Assembly: GCA_903772945.1 (NCBI GenBank)
Contig: CAICTM010001226.1
Coordinates: 1-33,574 of the forward strand
Direction of reading: 5' to 3'
DNA length: 33,574 bases
From: Seminavis robusta
Lineage: Eukaryota > Bacillariophyta > Bacillariophyceae > Naviculales > Naviculaceae
Shown here in pieces: positions 1-8,106 of this stretch. The notes beneath the pieces were generated by a model that ran no database searches, was not told the DNA's origin, and saw nothing but the letters and a program-made list of their open reading frames with translations. Positions within the stretch are counted from its first letter, which is position 1; each line of letters opens with the position of its first letter. Position numbers and translations under genes: made by a program.

Positions 1-1
1 G

Positions 2-106
2 ATTGAATGTATGCAGGAACCTTGGGCCCTGGGCCTTCCACAAACTTCAGTTCCCTTGCTCGTGGATGGGTCCTGGACTCACAAGAATTGGTACGATGCC
101 AAGTAG
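2..106 (+). CDS. Possible 3' end of a gene entering from the left
   Basis: The second forward frame is open from the window edge to a TAG at 104-106. It gives 34 residues (starts IECMQEPWALG, ends THKNWYDAK) of ordinary amino-acid composition, unlike the low-complexity intergenic DNA that follows. No domain can be recognised from so short a tail. The third forward frame is also open here (to about 178), so this could be chance. The call rests on composition only. Confidence 0.3.
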   Translation: MECMQEPWALGLPQTSVPLLVDGSWTHKNWYDAK

Positions 107-874
107 GTTCGATTCGGCTCTGGATCGTGTACTCCTACGTACGGTAGGTGCTCGTACCGGTAGCGGTACGACCTACTAGCTAGCTTCCAAGATACTAGTA
201 GGGCATCTTCCGCACACGTGCGACTGTACCAGGTACCATTTACATGTAATATAGCCAGCTATCATATTTTCGATTCCGAGCCCATGCAACGAAACGCTGA
301 ATGATGCAACGATGATGCTCCTTCTTTCCTGTACATGTTGCGACTGGAAAAACTACATGTAACTCGATAACTCGATAGCATTGCCTGACCACTATCAATG
401 TCCATGAGTTTCTAGCTATTTTAATAGTTAGCTATAGCCAGCTATTATGATAGCCAGCTAGTATGATAGCTATCGTATGGCGCCTCTCTGAACCAATACG
501 GTAGGGTGCAGATGCCAGGACATGTACATGTACGCATGTAAAACTAAATACTGTCCTACTATGTTAAAAAAAAAAAATTGCTTGCGACTATCCTTGCTCA
601 CTTGCTACAGGTACCTGGTACCAGTAGCTGGTTTCTCTGGAAATGTGCTGCTCTGATGGCTTGTATGATTTATCTCAAGCCCTAATCGCAGATCTTGGAT
701 GAATGCCAAGGAAGAGGCTGAAGGCCAGCTGAAGGGCGAGGTTCACCATGGCCGTCGTCCTGGTTGGATTCACAGTCTCGATGAACGTGAACAGTAAGCT
801 ATCAAAGTCTGACGGGGGTTTGGAGTAAGCTATCAAATAATCCTTAGACGACCTACTCTCGTGTCCTTTGGAAG
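107..874. other. Intergenic region upstream of the proteasome gene
   Basis: No convincing gene. The stretch is dense in self-complementary short motifs (CTAG, GTAC, CATG, AGCT), for example around 121-240 and 420-480, plus a 12-A run near 567-578. A 34-residue open frame (ATG at 699, stop about 800) is rich in E, G and R and may be chance or an upstream ORF. The 14-nt direct repeat agtaagctatcaaa occurs at 793-806 and 824-837, just before the proteasome start codon. Confidence 0.5.
483..626 (+). repeat. Dispersed intergenic repeat, copy 1
   Basis: The segment beginning cctctctgaaccaata and containing cggtagggtgcagatg, then atgtaaaacta-aata, then acctggtacc-gtagc, recurs in the same order at 2082-2208 on the other side of the proteasome gene. 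The copies are diverged. Copy 2 has a 6-nt insertion (ccggta) inside the first block. Confidence 0.65.
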
Positions 875-1779
875 ATGATGAACTCTACTACATTCGGTGC
901 TCCTCTGATGAGACACTCTGAGGGACAGGTTGTCCTCGGAGGAAATGGCGAAGATGTCGTTGTCAAGCCTGCAGATTACCCTGGCCGCGAACAGCCCTAT
1001 GAACACCGCTTTTCGCCATATGATTTCAATGGTGGAACCGTCGCCGGTGTCTCGGGCGAGGACTACTTGGTGATTGCTGCCGATACGCGAATGAGTTCTG
1101 GCTACGAAATCTTGTCACGGAATACATCCAAGTTGCATCAACTCAACCCCAATGCCATCTTGGCCAGTTCAGGCTGCAAGACCGATATGGACCAGCTTCG
1201 ATCTGTCTTGGATATCAAGAGCAAGGTGAGAATTTTGTAGTGTGGTGGGACGTGAAGAATCGAGATGATGCTGGTGGGAAAGAGACTGAGAAGAAAGATT
1301 CAATCCAACTCAGTTTGTCTGTTTGTTCTCTCTTTTTCTGTGAAACCAATCTCGTATAGATTTACCAGCACAATCATCGCAAATCCATGACGGCAACCTC
1401 CACTGCTCAGATGTTGAGTAACACTTTGTATGGCCGTCGATTCTTTCCCTATTATGCTTTCAACGTTCTGGGGGGAATCGACGCCGAAGGCAAGGGATGC
1501 TTGTTTTCCTACGATGCCATTGGTAGTTTTGAACGCACCCAGTACTCGGCCACTGGATCGGGACAGGCCTACGTGATTCCCTTTTTGGACAATGTCATTG
1601 GAAACCGTAACCGCACCGAAGAAAAGCCTACCCTCTCCAAGGAAGAGGTGGTGGAATTGATGAAGGAAGCCTTTGTGTCAGCAGGAGAGCGGGACATCTA
1701 CACGGGAGATGCCCTGGAAATCATGGTCATGACCAAGGACGGGGTCACCAAAGAAACCTTTGAGCTCAAGAAGGACTAA
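875..1779 (+). CDS. PSMB1: 20S proteasome subunit beta type 1 (beta-6)
   Basis: Non-catalytic beta-6 subunit of the 20S proteasome core, acting in the cytosol and nucleus. Two exons, 875-1225 and 1360-1779, are joined by a 134-nt GT-AG intron (gtgag...tatag) in phase 0, giving 256 aa (human PSMB1 is 241). Visible family features are the [26 protein letters not shown] block (residues 47-72), the [10 protein letters not shown] helix start, and in exon 2 [33 protein letters not shown] and the [12 protein letters not shown] segment near the C-terminus. These follow the PSMB1 pattern closely. As expected for beta-6, the N-terminal strand carries no processed catalytic Thr (GGTV rather than TTTL context). 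Two ATGs occur in tandem at 875 and 878; the first is used here. The next gene (cyclin) is on the same strand 1.5 kb away and is not linked functionally. Confidence 0.95.
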
Positions 1780-2274
1780 TTTGAATCGATTTACTAGATA
1801 TAGATGTGTGGTTGTAACGTATATTATCGATTGCATCTTTTTTAAAAAAGGGCACCTTTTCTAGCTAGCTAGCCAACTCAAATTGCAGAAAAAAGATTTC
1901 CCATCCAGAGGTTCCCTCCAATGGATTGATTCCTTTTCCTGACGGAAGACTAAGTATCATCTCTCGCTGACATGTGTTTCCTGACCAACTCGAGATCCGC
2001 CTCCTCCGCAGCTGGAAGCTTGCGAAGCATCAACAACCGAGGACAATGAATGTTGGGATGGTACGATGTAGTGGGTTGACACCTCTCTGAACCAATACCG
2101 GTACGGTAGGGTGCAGATGCAGATGTCAGTACAGGTATGATACACAATATATGTAAAACTGAATATGATCTGCGGTAGCTACTCGTGTACGGTACCTGGT
2201 ACCGGTAGCAAAGAACCCTCGCGTGCATGTCATTGATGCTTCTGCAAAAGACTGTAGAAATTACTATACTGTTC
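1780..2274. other. Intergenic region 3' of the proteasome gene
   Basis: Begins with the 3' untranslated sequence of the proteasome gene, then a ctagctagctag run (about 1861-1873) and the second copy of the dispersed repeat (2082-2208). Reverse-strand open frames here are short and have no recognisable domain. Confidence 0.5.
2082..2208 (+). repeat. Dispersed intergenic repeat, copy 2
   Basis: Partner of the repeat at 483-626: the same ordered blocks (cctctctgaaccaata, cggtagggtgcagatg, atgtaaaact, acctggtacc), with an extra ccggta and a diverged middle. The two copies bracket the proteasome gene in direct orientation. Confidence 0.65.
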
Positions 2275-3056
2275 TACAGTGTCCGCAATAGTGATTGTTC
2301 ACTGTTTACTGTTTTAACTTTTCTACAATACAGGTAAGCATTTATAAATTTCGTGTGTCAAGTATGGCTTCCTCCATTCCTCATCGATTCGGCAACCATT
2401 TACTTAAAGGACAAGGTCCAATCAAGGAGAGAAAACCGGAAATTTACTGTTTATAAATGTCATCTCTGGAGTTTTTCCTCAGAGGGATAGATTTGCATTC
2501 CTCCCTTGATATTAAGATATCTCTAAGTTCACCTGGACCCTGAAGGCATCTTAGCAAAAACTCAAATATCTGCACTGAGAATCTTCTTAACGTTTTGTTA
2601 AAATTCAGGGTCCAAAGGCAACATCTTAGCTTTCTTGCCATTTCTATTGACCATACTAGTAGTATGATACATACCAACCTTGCTACTCTGCTTTCCACCT
2701 TACGGAACATACCCCTAGGAGAAGAGAGGAAAGAGCAGTGTATCATCCGCCGGAGGCGAAATTTTTTACTTTTGGTACCTGTTTTTAAGGCATTTTGTTG
2801 TAGAAAAGTGTCATTGTATCATCTCTCAATCTCTTATGTGCCCAAGGGAGAGTGCTTACTGGCTATCTTAGCTCTAGTAGAGTGCCGATCTGAGTGTCTC
2901 AAGTATCTTAACATTTTAGCAAAGTACTCGACATCTCATCTCCAACTCTCTTAATGTCAAGGGAGGAGTGTACTGTTTACGTAGTTTCATGTGTATGTTT
3001 CACGTGTTTTGCAAAGAAAAGAAAAACAGTAAAAAACGGCTATTGCGGACACTGTA
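2275..3056. mobile_element. Non-autonomous TIR element (MITE-like, TA-flanked)
   Basis: The ends are exact inverted copies over 17 nt: TACAGTGTCCGCAATAG at 2275-2291 and its reverse complement at 3040-3056. Weaker inverted similarity (tactgtttt.cttttc) extends the arms to about 40 nt. The outermost TA fits a TA target duplication with the element proper starting CAGTG, as in Tc1/mariner-superfamily elements; that assignment is inference. Internal frames (2444-2746 minus, 2595-2954 plus) show no transposase motif, so the roughly 780-bp element is probably a deletion derivative mobilised in trans. It ends about 295 nt upstream of the cyclin start codon. Confidence 0.7.
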
Positions 3057-3350
3057 CTGACGCAGGACCGAGAAAATTCCAGAATTTTGCTCCCTGCTCC
3101 GAGGTGGCAGCAGCGACCAGAGTGCGCAGCATCATCTCCGACAGAGAAAGCAGCAACAGCATAAAGGCAGCGCGTCGATACATAGTCGGCACTGGTAGCA
3201 GTGGTTCGACAGCGCAGCGAACAGAGCTATTCTTGTTATATCAGTGTTGTGCCAATTGATCGAAGGTCTCAGACAAGGGCACCTCATTCATACCGGCTGT
3301 GAAGAGCTGTGCTGCCCTTATCATTCATACAGTATCACTTGACTGACACC
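3057..3350 (+). other. Leader/promoter interval of the cyclin gene
   Basis: About 290 nt between the TIR element and the cyclin ATG. It is rich in CAG/AGC trinucleotides (about 3105-3180). I see no TATA box that I would defend. The nearby TIR element could contribute promoter sequence, which is speculation. Confidence 0.35.
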
Positions 3351-4578
3351 ATGGTGGACCTTGTCGAGCGGCTTGACGTCTTGTTGGCTCAGGAGGAGGG
3401 AACCTACACGACAGTGGACTATCTCACGCCCGATCACCAGCGGAAGTTGTTGCTGACCTGTGGTGACGACTACGATTCGCTCGTGGAATCGTCTTCCGCA
3501 TATGCAAGTTCTAGTTGTTCTTCGTCCAATTCGGGCATCAACGAGTTCTGGCGAGAGAAGATTGTCGAATGGAGCTATCAGGTCATTGACCATTTCGACT
3601 ACTCGCGAGAAGTTGTCAGCGTTTCCATCCATTATCTGGATCGGTTCCTCGCGGCGCGGCATGTCAACAAGAAATCATTCCAGTTGGCTGCCATGACCAG
3701 CTTGTTTCTCGCAGTCAAGCTCTATGAACCGGGAAGAATCAGCATGTCCTCCATGATTGAGCTCAGCAGAGGATATTTCACGGTTTCCCAGCTCGCGAAC
3801 ATGGAGCTGGAACTCCTCAGGTAAGGGACAAAATTGCTTGCATTATTTTTGTTATAGCCTGGGTTTTGGAAGTGGTTGCGAAAGAATTGGGCAGAAAATG
3901 GCAACATTTCTCATGAATATTTTCCAAGGGAGCAATTTGGTTCTACCAAGCTAGTGTGGAGCTATTCAAAGTGTTGTTCTCTTTTGTCCTTTAGTTCTGG
4001 TTCTTTGGACTAACTCACTGTTGATGTTTCTCTCTCGAAATTATTTTAGGGTCCTATCTTGGCAAGTACATCCACCTACAGCCTATTGCTTCTCCAAGCA
4101 CATCCTTTTCTTGATGCCATATACTTCCATATCCATGGATAGTCGCCACGATATTTTAGAATTGACCCGGTTCCTCGCGGAGCTCAGTGTCATCGACTAC
4201 TTTTTTGTGGCTCGCAAGGGATCCTCGGTTGCCCTAGCGGCCTTGCTCAACTCGATGGATGAAATCCCGGCGGTATCCAAGGAAGCCAAAGAAGCGTTCT
4301 ACAACGAGCTTCAAAGAATCAAAGGCATTGATGCTGAGAGCCCAGAAGTCCTAGACTGCCGCGAGAGGCTCCGACTTCTCTACGCACAGGGAGGCTACTC
4401 CCGTCCCGAGTCCGGAGCTGGTACTCGGAACGATGCGGTCATCTCACCTGTGTGTGTATCGTACTCGTTTACGACTCCATACCAGGGCAACCCAGCGGCA
4501 GAGCAAACCCAGCTCACTGAACCCAAGTCCACCGCTACTGCCCCCACTGCCGAAGGTTCCTCCACGACACTGCTTTAG
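3351..4578 (+). CDS. Cyclin (diatom-specific cyclin-like)
   Basis: Regulatory subunit of a cyclin-dependent kinase, by family. Exons 3351-3820 and 4050-4578 flank a 229-nt intron (gtaagg...ttttag); the split codon AG|G gives Arg157 and a 332-aa protein. The ATG at 3351 (context caccATGg) is preferred over an in-frame upstream codon at 3309 because the extra residues are not conserved-looking. The N-terminal cyclin fold spans about residues 65-180: FWREKIVEWSYQVIDHF (66-82), SIHYLDRFLA (92-101), AMTSLFLAVKLYEP (114-127), then LLRVLSWQVHPPTAY (155-169), which crosses the splice junction and supports it. The C-terminal 100 residues are helical, then Ser/Thr/Pro-rich. The short WREK-type cyclin box resembles the expanded dsCYC families of diatoms, often linked to cell-cycle restart after nutrient or light change. 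That subgroup is inferred and the CDK partner is unknown. Confidence 0.88.
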
Positions 4579-5323
4579 CCAGTACGAGCATGGCAAAAGC
4601 AAACAGACGTTTTGCTTCCAAAATCCAAACCACCGACCATCAAACCCTTACCTATGCCATGGGTAAGACAGTGTTTCTCTTCTATCTATCTATATCACCA
4701 AGCAATGAGAAAGACCAGTGACACCACCACTGTGCATTGCTGCAGCCCTTGGCCAGAACGATCCTCCCAGCGGCCACTGCGGCGCGCCCCATACTATCGT
4801 ATTGATGCGCTGTCATGAAGACACGCACTGCAGGGCTATACTTCACTCTTCGCACGCATTATACCAATCACGAAAACCTTACTATGCATGTGGCATTAGC
4901 CGTACACTATATAACTGTATTTTTCTACAACCTCGCTTTCAGTTTGCAATCTATATAAATGTGTGCAAATCTTTGGGGTGTTGCTTTCAACATACCGGTA
5001 GGTCACAAGTTCCACGAACAGACCAGCCTTCGTAGTGTTACCAGTATGTTCGAATCACTCGTCCTCGTAACAATGCATATGCCATTAGTCCTACACGAGG
5101 TACCTTGTATCTGTATTTCTTTACTGTAGCACCTTGATTTCGGTTGGCAAATATTGCTGCGTTTTCCAGGAACAGACCAAAATTCGCAGTACTACAAGTA
5201 CGTTGTAATCACTCGATATGATACAATGCATGTGCCATTAGTCGTACACGAGTTATCTGTAATTTCTTTACTGTACGACCTTGATTTCAGTTGGCGAACG
5301 TAGCTGAGTGTTGATTCGATTCT
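4579..5323. other. Convergent 3' intergenic region (cyclin / CRTISO-like)
   Basis: Contains the 3' flank of the cyclin gene, then three imperfect tandem repeat units (4866-5305), ending just before the stop codon of the minus-strand CRTISO-like gene at 5324. No gene seen. Confidence 0.55.
4866..5305 (+). repeat. Three-unit imperfect tandem repeat
   Basis: Units start with aatcac and then atgcat-tg-cattag at 4866, 5053 and 5207. Lengths are about 187, 154 and 99 (partial). Shared blocks in order are: atgcatRtgNcattagNcNtacac, tgtaNttttctNta, ttcNgttNgc, aacagacca and ttcgNagt. Unit 1 carries an insertion relative to unit 2. The array fills the space between two convergent genes. Confidence 0.7.
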
Positions 5324-7593
5324 TTAGGATGTTTCTGCTGTCTCGGTTTTTTCCACTCTCAGTTCGGCGCTGGGTGTCATTCCTTCAACGAAAGGACGGT
5401 ACAAGTACTGGAACGGACCAGGGTCAAGGAACTTGTACAGCGGGTCCCTTTGGCTAGCTTCTTTCAACATGTCCAAGTGCTTTCCGACAGGGTTCATGGT
5501 GTTGGCAGCAATGGCTCCAGACGCGGCAGCACTCGGAGTTCCAATACCTGGGAAGCAAGAATCACCGCATCGAAGCAATCCTTCCACAGGAGTCTTGAAG
5601 TTGGGAAAGGGAAAAGGCAGCAAATTCTCTAGCAGGCCAGCGTAGGGTGCGGAAGTACCAGCAGCCCAGGCCATCCCGTATGTTCCACGGTCTCGACGAA
5701 GGAATGCCTCGTGAGCCAAGGGCGAACCAATGATGGAAAACTCGACTCTTTCCCGAATGTCAGGGATGCATCGTTCGACAGCTTGCCACAGGACCTTAGC
5801 CCTTTCTTCTTTGTAGGCCTCGTATTCCTTGCTGTTAGGCTCGAGCTTTTCCCAGGGCTCGTAAGGTTCTCCACCACTAGAATAGACGTGGATGACATGC
5901 TTGCCCTCGGGACAGACAGTCCTGTCCAGAAGACTGGGAATGAAGAAACTGCACAAGTTCTGCGAGTCTTGAAGGGAGCGTCCCCAGTCCTATTGTTCAA
6001 GAGAAACATCAGTACGTGACTTGGCCGAGCAACCTTTTAAAATGGATCATGCTTTGTGCGACTTACCTGAACTACAAGGTGAGCTGGATCCTCAATGTGA
6101 CTGAGGTCAAGATCTTTGGCATCAATGGCAATGAACAAGTGCATGATTGCGCCGTGTCTGGGGAGCTTTCCAAGTTCTCTTCTCCAGTCGGCAACACCGT
6201 TGGGAAGCTCTTGCTCAGTTCCAAGCATCTTTACAGTGTCGAAGGGGGTTGCATTGGAGACGACAGCCTTCTTCGCCTTGACTATATTTCCATTCTTCAG
6301 CCGTACTCCAGTGGCTCTTCCGTCCTCTACAATGATTTCGTCAACGTGAGCATTCAGCTGAATCTTGCCTCCAAACTTCTCCAGAGCCCGGACGAAAGTG
6401 TTTCCCATTTCTTTAGTTCCACCAATGGGTACAGAGTAGCAAGCCGATTCCTCGAAGAATCGTTCCAAAATGTAAAGCATGTGGGCAGTCATGGCTCCCT
6501 TGGCTGGGAAACCGCAGAAGATACACATGGTATCAATAAAGTTGCGCAAGAATGGAACAGTAACGATCTCGTCAACTGTCTTGTGGAGGGAATCAAATGT
6601 CAGAGAGAGATCAAGGAAAACATCAGGATGGGTAGCAACGAACGGAAGAGATCCCGCGGTGGTTGCCAAAAATCCAACATCCTGACGAAGGTTAAGGAGT
6701 GAGACAGCAGTTGTGGATCCTCCCAAGGTCTTGAGTCGCTTTCTCAAGGCGTTCCATTCCTTTGTGTTGTCATTGTTTTTTTGCGGATGTAAGAATTTCA
6801 AAAGCTTTTTAGAAAATCTGAAACTTGTGACTTGTGAATCACAATCGCAGATTGGTCTCCCAAAAAGCTTACCTCGATTGCCTTTGGTCCGTCTTCAGCT
6901 TGTTCCATCAACAAATCATTAAATTTTTGCTGGCTACCAATGGGGAATCGCCAATAGCCTGTGGGTGTCCAATAACCCAATCCAGTGTAAGTCTTAACAG
7001 GCATCTCCTCTTCCAAGATGTCATAGATCATTCGAAGGGGATTCAAACTGGGCCTGTCAAGTCCTTCAAAGATGGATGGTCCAACTTCGAAGGAGTACTT
7101 TCCACCATTGTGCATACGAGAAAAGGTGTGGGCTGAGCCACCACACTTGATATGGGACTCAAGGACCAAAACTGTAGAAAAGCAACGCAATCAAAAACAT
7201 CAGATTGAATATTCCCAGAGGAGGAGGTCCTCTGATTTTCTTCATCGCAAAAGCTGACTCACCTTTATCCCCATACTTGGCACTCAGAGATCCACAGGCC
7301 AATCCACCCATTCCAGAGCCGATCACAATGACATCGTACTCTCCCGAGTCACCGGACAATCCATTTCCTGTTCCTGGGTATGTAGGTTTGTCATATTTTG
7401 GTTCCAAAGACATGTCATAGGAGAAAGTCATCACTTTCTCACGGGATGTGTTTTCGGTCTGAGCCACATTCGTGTTCTCGGAAGTGGCGAAAGCCGCCGT
7501 GGGAGTTTTGAGAGAGGGCTTGGGGGGAGCAAAGGCATTGGCAGCAGGGGCCAGCGCCAACAAAAGAGCGAGAGCAGATCTGAAGTTGGTCAT
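5324..7593 (-). CDS. Plastid-targeted CRTISO-like FAD oxidoreductase
   Basis: Member of the phytoene desaturase / carotenoid isomerase (CRTISO) flavoprotein family, probably acting on carotenoids in the plastid. Four exons in transcript order: 7593-7263, 7171-6873, 6804-6067 and 5989-5324. Introns are 91, 68 and 77 nt, all GT-AG; phases are consistent and give 677 aa. The start is the ATG at 7593, because it opens a clean signal peptide (residues 1-20) ending ANA|FAPP, the ASAF-like plastid import motif, followed by a Ser/Thr/Lys-rich transit region. An ADP-binding motif lies at 88-97 (VIVIGSGMGG). VLVLES (111-116) and CGGS (120-123) cross the first splice site and support it. Near the C-terminus, GLLRCGDSCFPGIGTPSAAASG is the usual second FAD contact. 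Diatoms carry several CRTISO paralogues, including one acting in fucoxanthin synthesis; which paralogue this is cannot be decided here. The 6804 acceptor (aaaaag) is the weakest splice site but is the only one that keeps the frame open. Confidence 0.88.
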
Positions 7594-8106
7594 CGTACCA
7601 ATAGTTGCTTCTTCTATTGGGAGACAACAACCGGGTGATACAGTAAATATGCAGAGTCCTTTTGGTTCAGGCCAAAGGGACGAGTTGATGGGATGACGAA
7701 GATTGTCTCCTTTGTCAATCAAGAGTTCAACTTCAAGGTGTCAGCTCTAACCCTATTCGTTCCAAGTGGAACCATCCTGTGGTCCCACTCCCCACAGCAC
7801 GAGCCATACGGTACGATGTACTACCCTACCGGTACGAGTGCTAGCTAGCTTAGCTACATGTCCTGGCTAGCTAGCTACTGTAGTAGTGCTTGCTACTGGA
7901 GCTTTGGTTTCACTCAAGCCGATGGAGCAGTGTGGGCTGTTGATATTGATGGATTGTCCCACGGTCATGCAGGTGGCTAGGAATTGGTTGGCGAACTTTG
8001 TTGGAGGCTACTAGCTAGCTACTAGGTAAATATCATATATATATATATCGAATATTTACAAGGAATGTGATAGGTAAGGGAGGAATTGAATCCCAGGGAG
8101 CTTGCA
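7594..8106. other. Intergenic: promoter side of the CRTISO-like gene, 3' flank of the next gene
   Basis: No gene seen. Holds several gctagctagc runs (7840-7880, 8010-8022), a TA dinucleotide run at about 8036-8048, and many short self-complementary words. Any promoter elements of the CRTISO-like gene (transcribed leftward) should lie in its left part. Confidence 0.45.

Noticed and set aside
6016..6702. 228-codon plus-strand ORF
   Set aside because: Antisense to exon 3 of the CRTISO-like gene, whose motifs and splice phases are consistent.
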